Shown one piece after another: positions 46,845 through 55,997 of a stretch of 64,000 nt of DNA; position 1 is the first letter of the stretch; every line of letters begins with the position of its first letter. The DNA is from VRUE01 sp035693025. Its GTDB lineage: Bacteria > Actinomycetota > Thermoleophilia > Solirubrobacterales > 70-9. Made by a program: the position numbers and the translations under genes. Below the pieces are notes generated by a model. The model searched no databases. It had not been told where the DNA came from and was given only the letters and a program-made list of their open reading frames with translations. The DNA is taken from the NCBI GenBank assembly GCA_035693025.1, contig DASSHI010000026.1, positions 1 through 64,000 of the forward strand. Reading direction: 5' to 3'.

Positions 46845-47132
46845 GTGAATTGGGAACGCCTAGCTCGTGCCAATACCCACCCACTCCGCGTATCAATCCT
46901 CGAAGTGCTGGCCATCGATGGTGGGCGGATGCTCTCGCCCAAGGACCTCAGCCTCGAGCTGCAGGCGCCACTGAGCACGGTCAACTACCACGTCACCGAG
47001 CTGCGTCGCTCCGACCTGGTCAAGGTCGTCGACGAACGGCAGGTCCGCGGCGCCATCGAGCACTTCTACCGCACGGTGGACAGCGCCGATAAAGCCCCGA
47101 AGGGGAGGGAGAGGCGCAAAGCAGCGCACTAG
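46845..47132 (+). CDS. ArsR-like winged-helix regulator
   Basis: A 95-residue protein with a winged helix: HPLRVSILEVLAIDGGRMLS, LQAPLSTVNYHVTELRRSDL and a wing VVDERQVRGAIEHFYR. No metal-binding Cys are seen. It is divergent from the large secreted protein and could control it. Starts at GTG 46845. Confidence 0.82.
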   Translation: MNWERLARANTHPLRVSILEVLAIDGGRMLSPKDLSLELQAPLSTVNYHVTELRRSDLVKVVDERQVRGAIEHFYRTVDSADKAPKGRERRKAAH

Positions 47133-47145
47133 GAGGGCCTAGGAA

Positions 47146-47218
47146 AGCGGACGACGGGTCTCGAACCCGCGACCTCGAGCTTGGGAAGCTCGCGCTCTAC
47201 CAGCTGAGCTACGTCCGC
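47146..47218 (-). tRNA. tRNA-Gly (anticodon CCC)
   Basis: A 73-nt tRNA with acceptor GCGGACG/CGTCCGC, anticodon stem CGAGC/GCTCG and loop TTCCCAA, so anticodon CCC (reads GGG). T arm: GGGTTCGAGACCC. Discriminator T, normal for bacterial tRNA-Gly. Confidence 0.96.
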
Positions 47219-47275
47219 GTCGCGGCTGATTCTACGGCCAGGCCGCAGCTTCGCGACGGCTAGTGTTCGCTGGCC

Positions 47276-47797
47276 ATGAGCGCCCGCGCCCTCCTCGCTT
47301 TTCTCGCCGTCTGCGCGGTCATCGGCCTGCTCGCGTTCGGCCTGCTGAACAAGGGCGAGGCGACGATCGCGATCGGCGACCCTGTCCCCGACAAGACGCT
47401 GCCCGTACTGGGTGGGACCGGCACGGGCTCGATCGCCGGCTATCGAGGCCGCTGGGTGCTGGTCAACCTCTGGGCCTCCTGGTGCATTCCCTGCCGACAG
47501 GAGGCACCGGTGCTGGACCGCTTCGCGCGCCGCTACCGCAAGCGCGATGTGACGGTGCTCGGCATCAACGTGCAGGACAACAGCGACGACGCGCTCACCT
47601 TCCTGCGCGAAAACGACGTCCGCTACCCGCAGCTGCGCTCGGTCGGGGACGACCGCAGCGCCGCCTTCGGCTCGACCGGGGTCCCGGAGAACTTCCTCGT
47701 CGATCCGCATGGCCGCTTGGCGTTGATCTGGCGCGGCCCCGTCGACGACGAGTTCCTGCAACGGCAGGTCGTGCCGATCGTCGAAGGACACCCATGA
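47276..47797 (+). CDS. thioredoxin-like cytochrome c biogenesis protein (CcmG/ResA type)
   Basis: A 173-residue membrane-anchored thioredoxin. TM at ~5-24; active site C70-IP-C73 in NLWASWCIPCRQ. VPENFLVDPHGRLAL is the cis-Pro-side motif typical of DsbE/ResA. It reduces apocytochrome c thiols for heme attachment. The stop overlaps ccmH by 4 nt, forming a second ccm locus. Confidence 0.9.
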   Translation: MSARALLAFLAVCAVIGLLAFGLLNKGEATIAIGDPVPDKTLPVLGGTGTGSIAGYRGRWVLVNLWASWCIPCRQEAPVLDRFARRYRKRDVTVLGINVQDNSDDALTFLRENDVRYPQLRSVGDDRSAAFGSTGVPENFLVDPHGRLALIWRGPVDDEFLQRQVVPIVEGHP

Positions 47798-48249
47798 GGC
47801 TGCTCGTGGCAACGCTCGCGCTGCTCGCGCTCGCCTCTCCAGCGCTCGCTGCGACGCCGCAGACGAGCGTCAGCGATATCGAAGGCGAAGTGATGTGCCC
47901 GATCTGCGGCACCCTGCTCGAACTGGCCGAATCCCCCCAGGCACAGCGCGAGCGTGTACTGGTCAAGCGCCTGATCGCCGAAGGCAAGAGCGAGGGCGAA
48001 GTCAAGGACGCCCTCGTCGCCCAGTACGGGCCGGCGGTCCTGGCACTGCCCGAAGGCAAGGGATTCGACCTCTCCGCCTACCTGGTGCCGGTGATCGCCT
48101 TCGCCGCGGCGGCCCTCGCCCTCGCCTTCGCCCTGTGGCGCTGGCGACGCTCTTCGCGCTCCTCTCGCGGCGATTCGGGTGACGTCCAGGGGCCGAACGA
48201 CGAGGAGGCCGAGAGACTCGAGGCCGACCTCGCCCGCTACGACCTATAG
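47794..48249 (+). CDS. cytochrome c maturation protein CcmH (short form)
   Basis: A 151-residue protein with a signal peptide, the redox motif C35-PI-C38 in GEVMCPICGTLLEL, then a helical bundle (RVLVKRLIAEGKSEGEVKDA) and one TM (LVPVIAFAAAALALAFALW). It presents apocytochrome to the CcmF lyase. The C-terminal tail is cytosolic and acidic. Confidence 0.9.
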   Translation: MRLLVATLALLALASPALAATPQTSVSDIEGEVMCPICGTLLELAESPQAQRERVLVKRLIAEGKSEGEVKDALVAQYGPAVLALPEGKGFDLSAYLVPVIAFAAAALALAFALWRWRRSSRSSRGDSGDVQGPNDEEAERLEADLARYDL

Positions 48250-48250
48250 C

Positions 48251-48274
48251 GACGGCGCGACGGCGCGACGGCGC
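48251..48274 (+). repeat. three tandem GACGGCGC octamers
   Basis: GACGGCGC occurs three times without a gap after the ccmH stop. The third copy runs directly into palindromic repeat copy 4. Confidence 0.85.
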
Positions 48275-48316
48275 CGTAGAGGTTTGAACCGCTATCCGGT
48301 CCAAACCTCTACGGCG
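48272..48316. repeat. 45-nt palindromic repeat, copy 4
   Basis: CGCCGTAGAGGTTTG ... CAAACCTCTACGGCG around the dyad CCGCTATCCGG, the reverse complement of the centre of copy 3. It lies between ccmH and the convergent ParA-like gene. Confidence 0.88.
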
Positions 48317-48333
48317 CTTCTGGCGGGCCTGGA

Positions 48334-48951
48334 TCAGTGCAGGGCCACGAGCCCGCTCACGGGCACGGGCGGGGGGCGGCCCGACTCCTCTACGGCGACA
48401 CAGGCGAGGCTCACGTCGGCCATTCCCAGCGCCGTCCCCAACGCCTGCCGATCGTCGAACGACGGGCCGTCGAGGACGACCAGCTCGTAGGCGGAACGCA
48501 GGTCCGCGACCGCCTGGCGAAAACGCTCCGAGGCCAGCATCGCCGACGGGTCTCGAGCCGACCTGCCGGCGACGATGCAGACGAGCGGCTCGGTCGCCTC
48601 AGCCGCGCCGGGGCCGGCGAGCACGACGGGCTTGAGGATCGCCTCGACCTCGGCTGCGCCGCGCAGATACTCGTGCAGGCCCGGCGCATGGGCCAGCCCC
48701 AGCGCATCGGCCAACCCGGGCTCGGCCAGATCGCACTCGACCAGGGCCGTCCGCGACCCGAGGGCCGCAGCCGTCGCCGCCAGTCCGGCGGCGACGGACC
48801 GCTTCCGCGAGCCGTCGCCGGTCACGATCACGCTGCGTGCGCCGTCCAGCTGCCCCAGCAAGCCGCCATAGGCCGCGAGATCGCTGCGTCGCAGCGATCC
48901 TGCGCGCAGCTCTGGCGAGGAGCGGGCGGCGATCTCCGCCAGGACCTTCAC
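48334..48951 (-). CDS. ParA/CpsD-like P-loop protein with a degenerate Walker A
   Basis: A 205-residue protein with the fold of MinD/ParA and BY-kinase ATPases: VIVTGDGSRKRSVAAGLAAT at the P-loop position, TALVECDLAEPGLADALGL for Walker A', and ELVVLDGPSFDDRQAL for Walker B. The P-loop lacks the normal GK[ST], so ATP binding is uncertain. GTG start overlaps the argS stop (GTGA). Its role is unknown; polysaccharide-export control is one option. Confidence 0.65.
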   Translation of the reverse strand: MKVLAEIAARSSPELRAGSLRRSDLAAYGGLLGQLDGARSVIVTGDGSRKRSVAAGLAATAAALGSRTALVECDLAEPGLADALGLAHAPGLHEYLRGAAEVEAILKPVVLAGPGAAEATEPLVCIVAGRSARDPSAMLASERFRQAVADLRSAYELVVLDGPSFDDRQALGTALGMADVSLACVAVEESGRPPPVPVSGLVALH

Positions 48952-50582
48952 ATCTTCTCTGGGGCGGAGATCCCGAGCAGGCCGAGCGAGGCGGCAATCG
49001 TGCGTTGGGCCAGCAGGCAGAGCCCGAGGCGCGAGCGCTCGACCCCCTCGCCCTCGGCCCCGACCACCTGGCAGTCGCGATAGAAGGCGTGAAAGTCGGC
49101 GGCGACGGCGGTCGAGTAGGCGCAGATGCGATGCGGCGCACGCCGCGTGGCCGCCTCGCGTACTTCCTCGGGAAATTCGAGCAGGCGCTTGACCAGATCG
49201 CGCTCGGCGGGTTGCAGTGGCGTCCCAGGGGTGGGGACGCCGGCCTCACCCGCCTCCCCTCCGGCTTTGCGCAGGATGCTGGCGATGCGGGCATGCGCGT
49301 ACTGGACGTAGTAGACGGGGTTGTCGCTCGACTCGCGCCGGGCCAGCTCAAGGTCGAGATCCACGGAGGTGTCGTGGCTGCGCCAGAGCATGAACCAGCG
49401 GGCGGCGTCGACGCCGATGTCGTCGACCAGTTCGTCGAGCGAGACGAAGTCGCCGCTGCGCTTGGACATCTGTGCCCGCTCGCCGGACTCGACGATGTGC
49501 ACGAGCCTCATGATCAGCGCCTCCAAGACCTCCGGATCGGCGCCCAGCGCGGCGATCGCGGCCCGCACCCTCGGCGCGTACCCGTGGTGGTCGGCGCCGA
49601 GCACGTCGATCAGGTGCTCGAAGCCGCGCTCCAGCTTGTCGCGGTGGTAAGCGACGTCGGCCGCGAGGTAGGTCGGCTCGCCGCCGGCCCGAATCAGCAC
49701 ACGGTCCTTGTCGTCGCCGAACTCGGTGCTGCGCAGCCACAGGGCGCCGTCGCTCCTGTAGGTGTGCCCGCGGCGCTCCAATGCCTCCAGGGCAGCCTCG
49801 ACCTCGCCGCTCGCATAGAGATCGCGCTCCGAGAACCAGGTGTCGAAGCCGACGCCGAAGCGCTCGAGGGTGGCGCGCACCCCCTCGAGGATCAGCTCGA
49901 TGCCGCGCCGGCCGACCGCCTCGTCGTCCTTCGGATCGATCCCCTCCTCGGCGATCCGCTCGGCCAGGCCGGCGACGTAGGCGCCTTCGTAGCCCTCCTC
50001 AGGGGGCGGGCCGCCGGTCATCGCAGCGACGATCGAGGCGGCGAAGCGCTGTACCTGGCCACCCGCGTCGTTGACGTAGTACTCGCTCTCGACCTCATGC
50101 CCCACCGTCCGCAGCAGACGGACGAGGGCGTCCCCGTAGGCGGCGTGGCGCCCCCCGCCCACGTGCAGCGGCCCGGTCGGGTTGGCCGAGACGTACTCGA
50201 CCAGGATGCGCTGCGGCGCGTCGACCGGAGCCGGACCGAGGCGATCGCCGGCAGCGGCGAGCCGAGCCATCGCCCGCCGGTACCACTCGTCGGAGAGGAA
50301 CAGGTTGACGAAGCCGGGACCTGCGACCTCGATCCGCTCAACGCTGCCCTCGGCGTCCAGCTCCCGTTCCAGCTCGGCGCCGAGGCGCGTGGCGACGTCG
50401 CGTGGCGCTTCCCCGAGCGGCGCCGCCAACAGCATCGCCGCATTGGAGCTGTAGTCGCCCAGCTCGGGCTTCGGCGGCCGGTCGAGCGTCGGCGCCGGGC
50501 CGGTCGACTCGCCGTCGCGCAGCACGCGTGCCGAGCGCTCGACGGCTGCGCGCAGCTCGGCGATCGAGTCCGTTGCAGTCAC
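48948..50582 (-). CDS. argS: arginyl-tRNA synthetase
   Basis: A 544-residue class I synthetase from GTG 50582. HIGH-type motif SANPTGPLHVGGGRHAAYGD; KMSKS-type MSKRSGDF; N-terminal Add-1 domain binding the tRNA D loop; C-terminal DALR anticodon domain. It charges tRNA-Arg. It is co-transcribed with the ParA-like gene. Confidence 0.95.
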   Translation of the reverse strand: MTATDSIAELRAAVERSARVLRDGESTGPAPTLDRPPKPELGDYSSNAAMLLAAPLGEAPRDVATRLGAELERELDAEGSVERIEVAGPGFVNLFLSDEWYRRAMARLAAAGDRLGPAPVDAPQRILVEYVSANPTGPLHVGGGRHAAYGDALVRLLRTVGHEVESEYYVNDAGGQVQRFAASIVAAMTGGPPPEEGYEGAYVAGLAERIAEEGIDPKDDEAVGRRGIELILEGVRATLERFGVGFDTWFSERDLYASGEVEAALEALERRGHTYRSDGALWLRSTEFGDDKDRVLIRAGGEPTYLAADVAYHRDKLERGFEHLIDVLGADHHGYAPRVRAAIAALGADPEVLEALIMRLVHIVESGERAQMSKRSGDFVSLDELVDDIGVDAARWFMLWRSHDTSVDLDLELARRESSDNPVYYVQYAHARIASILRKAGGEAGEAGVPTPGTPLQPAERDLVKRLLEFPEEVREAATRRAPHRICAYSTAVAADFHAFYRDCQVVGAEGEGVERSRLGLCLLAQRTIAASLGLLGISAPEKM

Positions 50583-50628
50583 ACCCTCATCGTATGGACC
50601 GCGACCCCACGCGGGTACGCTGGCCGCC

Positions 50629-51372
50629 GTGCGCGTAGCGGCCGTCAGCGACATCCATGCCAACCTGCCCGCCCTCGAGGCGGTCCTCGGGGCGATTGAC
50701 GTCGCAGGGGTGGACGAGACCTGGTGCCTCGGCGACGTGATCGGCTACGGCGCGGAGCCCGACGAGTGCACCGATCTGGTGCGGGAGCGATGCGACGTCT
50801 GCCTGGTCGGCAACCACGACCTCGCCGTGCTCGGCGCCCTCGACGTCGGCGCCTTCTCCGAGGCCGCGGCGGAAGCCGTCTCGTGGACCCGGGCGCACGT
50901 CGCCGAGCGCACGCTGGAGCTGCTGCGCGAGCTCGAGCCGGCCGGCGAGCGCCAGGGAGTCGGCCTCTTCCACGCCTCGCCGCGCGACCCGGTCTGGGAG
51001 TACGTCCTCTCCGCCGAGCAGGCCGATGCCTGCCTCGACGCCCAGAGCGAGCGCATCGGCCTGATCGGCCATTCCCACGTCTCGCTCTTCTTCGTCCGAA
51101 CCGGCGAGGGCGAGCAGGAGGACGAGATCCGCGGCTCACAGGCCGGCGACGGAACCCTGCTCGAGCTCGAGGCCGGGAGATGGCTGATCAACCCCGGCAG
51201 CGTCGGCCAGCCACGCGACGGCGACCCGCGAGCGGCCTGGCTCGAGCTCGACACCGATGCCGGCACCGCACGCTTCCACCGGGTCGGCTACGACATCGAG
51301 CGCGCCGCGGCGTCGATCGTCGCGGCCGGCCTGCCGCGACGCCTCGCGGACCGGCTCCGGGTCGGCTCATGA
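50629..51372 (+). CDS. calcineurin-like metallophosphoesterase
   Basis: A 247-residue phosphoesterase. The metal ligands are present: SDIHANL, LGDVIGYG, VGNHDLAV, and GHSHVS. It resembles YfcE/MJ0936-type phosphodiesterases. GTG start. The substrate is unknown. It is divergent from argS. Confidence 0.87.
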   Translation: MRVAAVSDIHANLPALEAVLGAIDVAGVDETWCLGDVIGYGAEPDECTDLVRERCDVCLVGNHDLAVLGALDVGAFSEAAAEAVSWTRAHVAERTLELLRELEPAGERQGVGLFHASPRDPVWEYVLSAEQADACLDAQSERIGLIGHSHVSLFFVRTGEGEQEDEIRGSQAGDGTLLELEAGRWLINPGSVGQPRDGDPRAAWLELDTDAGTARFHRVGYDIERAAASIVAAGLPRRLADRLRVGS

Positions 51373-51437
51373 TCCGCTCGTCTACGCACAGATGCAGGGG
51401 AATTCTGCGCCACTGGCGGTTCTCTAGACTCGCCCGG

Positions 51438-52025
51438 ATGCCTCGCACCCTCCACGCGGTTCTGGTCCTGACGCTCACCGGGGCGACGGCATTGGGCCTC
51501 GCCGCCTGTGGCGGAGAAGACGCCAAGCTGCTGCCCGGCGAGACCGCGCGGGAGATCACGGCCAACCTCGACACGGTCAAGCAGCTCGCCGGCGAAGAAG
51601 ACTGCATCGGCGCCGAAAGCGCTGTCCAGCAGGTGGGCGAACAGATCGAAGCGCTGGAAGGCGTCGATCCCAAGCTCAAGCGTGCCCTGGAAGAAGGCGC
51701 CGAGCGGCTCGAAGAAGTGATCGTCGACTGCGAAGAATCCAGCAGCGCGGCCATCGCCCCCGCAGAAGCACCGAGCGAATTCGAAGAAGAGGGAGAAGAG
51801 GAAACGGAAAAGCCGCCCAAGCAGAAGGAACCGAAGGAAAAGGAGGCAAAGCCGGGGGAAGAAGAACAGGCGCAGGAATCCCCGCCACAGCCAAAAGGCA
51901 AAGCGAAAGGCCTCGAAAACGGCCACGAACCGCCGCCGGCAGAAGAACCGCCGGCAGAAGAAGCCCCGGCCGAAAGCCCGTCGGGCGGCGTCGGCCCCGG
52001 CGCGCCGGCGACTGGAGGCAAATGA
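51438..52025 (+). CDS. acidic lipoprotein paired with a Ser/Thr kinase
   Basis: A 195-residue lipoprotein (lipobox LGLAAC). The first ~100 residues form a helical domain with paired Cys (EEDCIGAES, IVDCEESS); the rest is a low-complexity tail rich in Glu, Pro and Lys. Codon usage is A-richer in the tail. The stop overlaps the kinase start (ATGA). It may be a sensor or wall anchor for the kinase. Confidence 0.75.
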   Translation: MPRTLHAVLVLTLTGATALGLAACGGEDAKLLPGETAREITANLDTVKQLAGEEDCIGAESAVQQVGEQIEALEGVDPKLKRALEEGAERLEEVIVDCEESSSAAIAPAEAPSEFEEEGEEETEKPPKQKEPKEKEAKPGEEEQAQESPPQPKGKAKGLENGHEPPPAEEPPAEEAPAESPSGGVGPGAPATGGK

Positions 52026-53248
52026 TGGCGCCGGCCGCCCTCTCCGGCAGGTACGAGCTCGGCGACCGCCTCGGCTCGGGCGGGATGTCGAACGTCTACC
52101 GGGCGACCGACCTGATCCTCGAGCGCACGGTCGCGGTCAAGATCCTCGCCGAGCACCTCTCCGACGACGAGCGGTTCGTCGCCCGCTTCCGCCGCGAGGC
52201 GCTCGCGGTCGCCAAGCTGATCCACCCCAACATCGTCCAGGTCTACGACACCGGCATCGACGAGAGCCGCCACTACATCGTCATGGAGTACGTCGAGGGC
52301 CGCTCCGGGGCGCAGATCCTGCAGCGCCAGGGCTCCGTCGCGCCGGAGATCGCGGCCGAGGCGGGGGTCCAGGCCTGCGCGGGGCTCGACTACGCGCACC
52401 GGCGTGGGATCATCCACCGCGACGTCAAGCCCGGCAACCTGATGGTCGTCGGCGGGCCGGTGGGCGGCGGGCCGATGACCGTCAAGCTGACCGACTTCGG
52501 CATCGCCCGGGCGATCGCGCAGACGCGGATCACCCAGGTCGGCTCGGTGGTCGGCACCGCCGCCTATCTGGCGCCCGAGCAGGTGCGGGGCGAGGAGGCG
52601 ACTCCGGCGACCGACGTCTACGCGCTCGGCGTCGTCCTCTACCAGTTCCTCACCGGCCGCCTGCCGTACGAGGGCTCGACCCTTGCCGAGCTGGCCGTGC
52701 GCCAGCAGAACGAGCGCCCGCTGCCGCCCAGCACCTACAACGACGAGGTGCCGGAGACGCTCGGCGGCGCCGTGCTGCGGGCGCTCGAGGGCGACCCCTC
52801 GCGGCGCTACGCCAGCGCCGACGAGCTGGCCGAGGGCCTGCAGCTCGGTCTGCAGGGAGAGGACGTGACGCTGCCGATCGAGGAGGGCGCGACCGCGACC
52901 CAGCTCGGCAGCGAGGAGGCGACGCGCCGCCTCGACCAGACCGAGCGCACCGAGCTGCGCCCGGCCTCGCCGACGAGGCGACCGGTCGCCCGCGCGCCGC
53001 AGCCGCCGATCGAGCCGCCGCCCGCGCCCGTCGCAGCCGCCCGACCGGCCAAGCGCGGCATGTTCTCGCGCTTCGCCCGTTTCGTCATGGCCGCCGTGGC
53101 GCTGGTCCTGATCGCCGCCGCGGTGGCGGCCGCAGTGATCATCGCGACCGACAAGGCCACCGGCGTCCACGCGACCGAAGTCGCCGGCAACACCGTCGAC
53201 AAAGTGGTCGAAGAAGTGAAAGAACTGGTCAAGAAGAACACGGAATAG
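52022..53248 (+). CDS. transmembrane Ser/Thr protein kinase (PknB-like, no PASTA)
   Basis: A 408-residue kinase. G-loop GSGGMSNVYRA, K40 in VAVKIL, catalytic HRDVKPGNLM, DFGIA, and APE in YLAPEQV. A Pro-rich juxtamembrane linker leads to one TM (about 350-375, AAVALVLIAAAVAAAVI) and a short extracellular helix (~30 residues) without PASTA repeats, so sensing probably depends on a partner. The upstream lipoprotein is the obvious one. The 3' end overlaps tgt by 20 bp (convergent). Confidence 0.92.
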   Translation: MMAPAALSGRYELGDRLGSGGMSNVYRATDLILERTVAVKILAEHLSDDERFVARFRREALAVAKLIHPNIVQVYDTGIDESRHYIVMEYVEGRSGAQILQRQGSVAPEIAAEAGVQACAGLDYAHRRGIIHRDVKPGNLMVVGGPVGGGPMTVKLTDFGIARAIAQTRITQVGSVVGTAAYLAPEQVRGEEATPATDVYALGVVLYQFLTGRLPYEGSTLAELAVRQQNERPLPPSTYNDEVPETLGGAVLRALEGDPSRRYASADELAEGLQLGLQGEDVTLPIEEGATATQLGSEEATRRLDQTERTELRPASPTRRPVARAPQPPIEPPPAPVAAARPAKRGMFSRFARFVMAAVALVLIAAAVAAAVIIATDKATGVHATEVAGNTVDKVVEEVKELVKKNTE

Positions 53249-54443
53249 CCCAGGGGGCGACGCCCCCGAGGACCGCGGCCGCGTAAGAGCCGAGAGTCCC
53301 CGCCTCGATGGCAACGCGGGCGTGGGCAACCAGTTGGCTCATGTAGGTGAGGTTGTGCAGACAGAGGAGGCGGACGGCGGTCAGCTCCTCGGCTCTCGAC
53401 AGGTAGCTGAGGTAGTCGCGGTCGTGGTGCTGGCAGGCTGCACAGGGGCAGCCCTCGGCGATCGGGCTGCGGTCCCCCTCCCAACCGGCCTTGCGCAGGT
53501 CGAGGCGGAAGCGATTCGCGGGATCGGGGACGAGCGCCGTGCCGTGGCGGGCCAGCCGGGTGGGGATCGCGCAGTCGAAGACGTCGAGGCCGAGGGCGAT
53601 GCCGGCCAGCAGGTCGTCAATGTCGCCGATGCCGAGCAGGTGCTTGGGGACCTCCTCCGGAAGGAGCGGCGCAGTCAGCTCGAGCACGCCGCGCATCTCC
53701 TCCTTGTCGCGCCCGAGCGTGCCGCCGATCGCGATCCCGTCGACGCCCGCCGCGGCGATCGCCTGCGCCGACTCGCGCCGCAGGTCCTCGTGCACCCCGC
53801 CCTGGACGATCCCGAATACGGCCTGGCGCTCCGGCCCGTGCCCGCCGTGCCAGTCGAGGCAGCGGGCCAGCCAGCGGTGCGTCCGCTCCGTCGAACGCGC
53901 CGTGTAGTCGCGATCGGCGTGGTAGGGCGTGCACTCGTCGAAGGCCAGGGCGATGTCGGAGCCGAGCTTCGCCTGCACCTCCATCGAGACCTCCGGCGAG
54001 ATGAACAGCTCGCGGCCGTCCCTGTAGGAGCGGAAGCGCACCCCCTCCTCGTCGATCGAAACGACCGATCCCCGCTCGCCACCGGGCCGCCCCTTGCCCT
54101 TGACCTCGTCGGCGACTCCGCCGTGCGCCAGCGAGAACACCTGGAAGCCGCCGGAGTCGGTGATCAGCGCACCGTCCCATCCCATGAACTCGTGCAGGCC
54201 CCCAGCGGCCGCGATGCGATCCGGACCGGGAGAGACGAACAGGTGGTAGGTGTTGCCGAGGATCAGCTCGTAGCCGATCGCAGCCACCTCGCGCGACTCG
54301 AGCGAGCGCACCGTCCCCTTGGTCGCGAGCGGGATGAACGCCGGGGTCTTCACCTCGCCATGCGCGGTGCGGAGCACGCCGGCACGCGCCGCCCCGTCCC
54401 TGGCGACGACCTCGAACGTCAGCCTGTTCCTATCGTCCCTCAT
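53229..54443 (-). CDS. tgt: queuine tRNA-ribosyltransferase
   Basis: A 404-residue TIM-barrel enzyme. Catalytic Asp in LITDSGGFQVFSL; second Asp in DVFDCAIPTRLARHG; Zn site CPCAACQHHDRDY with a later His (LLCLHNLTY). It exchanges guanine 34 for preQ1 in GUN-anticodon tRNAs. It follows gpmI by 24 bp. Confidence 0.94.
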   Translation of the reverse strand: MRDDRNRLTFEVVARDGAARAGVLRTAHGEVKTPAFIPLATKGTVRSLESREVAAIGYELILGNTYHLFVSPGPDRIAAAGGLHEFMGWDGALITDSGGFQVFSLAHGGVADEVKGKGRPGGERGSVVSIDEEGVRFRSYRDGRELFISPEVSMEVQAKLGSDIALAFDECTPYHADRDYTARSTERTHRWLARCLDWHGGHGPERQAVFGIVQGGVHEDLRRESAQAIAAAGVDGIAIGGTLGRDKEEMRGVLELTAPLLPEEVPKHLLGIGDIDDLLAGIALGLDVFDCAIPTRLARHGTALVPDPANRFRLDLRKAGWEGDRSPIAEGCPCAACQHHDRDYLSYLSRAEELTAVRLLCLHNLTYMSQLVAHARVAIEAGTLGSYAAAVLGGVAPWAIPCSS

Positions 54444-54467
54444 TGCACGTATCCGACATTGACCCCA

Positions 54468-55997
54468 CTAGGGGGTGGTCAAGGTCGGATGCGCGATCAA
54501 CGACTTGCCCGTCATCGCCCCGGGTTGGGGGATGCCGAGCAGCTCCAGCGCCGTGGGGGCCACATCGGCGAGGATGCCGTGGTCGCGCAGCTGCAGGCCC
54601 TCGGTGGTGGCGATCAGCGGTACCGGGTTGAGCGAGTGGGCGGTGTTCGGCGAACCGTCGGGCTCGAGCATGTGGTCGCAGTTGCCGTGGTCGGCGGTGA
54701 CGATGCAGGCGCCGCCGCCGGCCTCGACCGCGGCGACGACGTCGCCGAGGCAGCCGTCGACCTCCTCGACCGCCTTGACCGCTGCCGGGATCACCCCGGT
54801 GTGGCCGACCATGTCGGGGTTGGCGAAATTGATGATGCCGAAGCGGTACTCGCCCTCCGCCCACTGCGAGACGAAGGCTTCGGCGGCGGCGCGGGCGCTC
54901 ATCTCGGGCTTGTGATCGTAGGTGGGGACGTCGCGGGGCGAGTGGACCAGGCGCCGTTCCTCCCCCTCCCACTCCTCCTCGCGGCCGCCGTTGAAGAAAT
55001 AGGTGACGTGCGCGTACTTCTCGGTCTCGGCGACGTGCAGCTGGCGCCCGCCGGCCTCGGATACGACCTCGGCCAGGGTCGTGCTTGGACGTGCCTCCGG
55101 GAAGGCGACGGGATAGGGCCAGCCCTTGCGGTACTCGGTCATCGTGGTCAGCTCGAGCAGCGGCCCGCCGGCGCGGGAGAACTCCTCGAAGCCGGGCTCC
55201 GCCAGGGCACGGGTCATCTCGCGGGCACGGTCGGGGCGGAAGTTGACGAAGAAGGCGACGTCGCCATCGGCTACGCCGTCGTAGTCGCCGATCACCGTCG
55301 GCCTGACGAACTCGTCGGTCTCCTCGCGCTCGTAGGAGGTCTCGATCGCCTCGGCCGAGCCGGCGGCCTGCAGTCCGCGGCCGTGGACGATCGCGTCGTA
55401 GGCGAGCTTGATCCGCTCCCAGCGCGTGTCGCGATCCATCGCGTAGTAGCGCCCGCTGACCGTCCCGACGCGCCCTGCCTGGCGCAGCCAGCGCTCGAGC
55501 TCGGCGAGGTACTCGCGACCGCCGTGCGGCAGCGTGTCGCGGCCGTCGGTGAAGGCGTGGAAGACGACGTCGGGCACGCCCTCCTGGGAGGCGAGCTCGA
55601 TCGTTGCCTCGATGTGCTCCCAGCCGGAATGGACGCCCCCGTCAGAGACCAGGCCGAGCAGGTGCAGGCGGCCGCGCGGACTGCGACGTGCGGCGTCGCA
55701 GGCGGCGAGCAGCGCCTCGTTCTCGAAGAAGCTGCCGTCGGCGATCGCGTCGTCGATCCGCGCCAGGTCCTGCTTGACGATCGCCCCGGCACCGAGGTTG
55801 AGATGCCCGACCTCGGAGTTGCCCATCTGTCCCTCGGGCAGGCCGACGTCAAGCCCCTGGGCCGAAAGTTCCGTATGCGGATAGCGCGCCCAGAGCTCGT
55901 CGAAGACCGGAGTGTGCGCGAGGGAAATGGCGTTGCCGGGACCGGGTGGGGCGAGGCCCCAGCCATCGAGAATGACCAGAGCAACAGATCTGTTCAT
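54468..55997 (-). CDS. gpmI: 2,3-bisphosphoglycerate-independent phosphoglycerate mutase
   Basis: A 509-residue, two-Mn enzyme. VILDGWGLAP begins the phosphatase domain, GNSEVGHLNLGAG holds the phosphorylated Ser, and CIVTADHGNCDHM has late metal ligands. It interconverts 3- and 2-phosphoglycerate. The ATG lies inside the terminal ATGAC of the 124-nt structured element, and the gene continues the gap-pgk-tpiA series. Confidence 0.95.
   Translation of the reverse strand: MNRSVALVILDGWGLAPPGPGNAISLAHTPVFDELWARYPHTELSAQGLDVGLPEGQMGNSEVGHLNLGAGAIVKQDLARIDDAIADGSFFENEALLAACDAARRSPRGRLHLLGLVSDGGVHSGWEHIEATIELASQEGVPDVVFHAFTDGRDTLPHGGREYLAELERWLRQAGRVGTVSGRYYAMDRDTRWERIKLAYDAIVHGRGLQAAGSAEAIETSYEREETDEFVRPTVIGDYDGVADGDVAFFVNFRPDRAREMTRALAEPGFEEFSRAGGPLLELTTMTEYRKGWPYPVAFPEARPSTTLAEVVSEAGGRQLHVAETEKYAHVTYFFNGGREEEWEGEERRLVHSPRDVPTYDHKPEMSARAAAEAFVSQWAEGEYRFGIINFANPDMVGHTGVIPAAVKAVEEVDGCLGDVVAAVEAGGGACIVTADHGNCDHMLEPDGSPNTAHSLNPVPLIATTEGLQLRDHGILADVAPTALELLGIPQPGAMTGKSLIAHPTLTTP

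Noticed and set aside
47250..48250. Complete System I cytochrome c operon
   Set aside because: Only ccmG- and ccmH-like genes are here; ccmE-ccmF are at 39-42 kb and ccmABCD are not in the window.
48387..48397. Half copy of the 45-nt palindrome (CCTCTACGGCG)
   Set aside because: Only one arm is present and it lies in the ParA-like coding region; likely chance.
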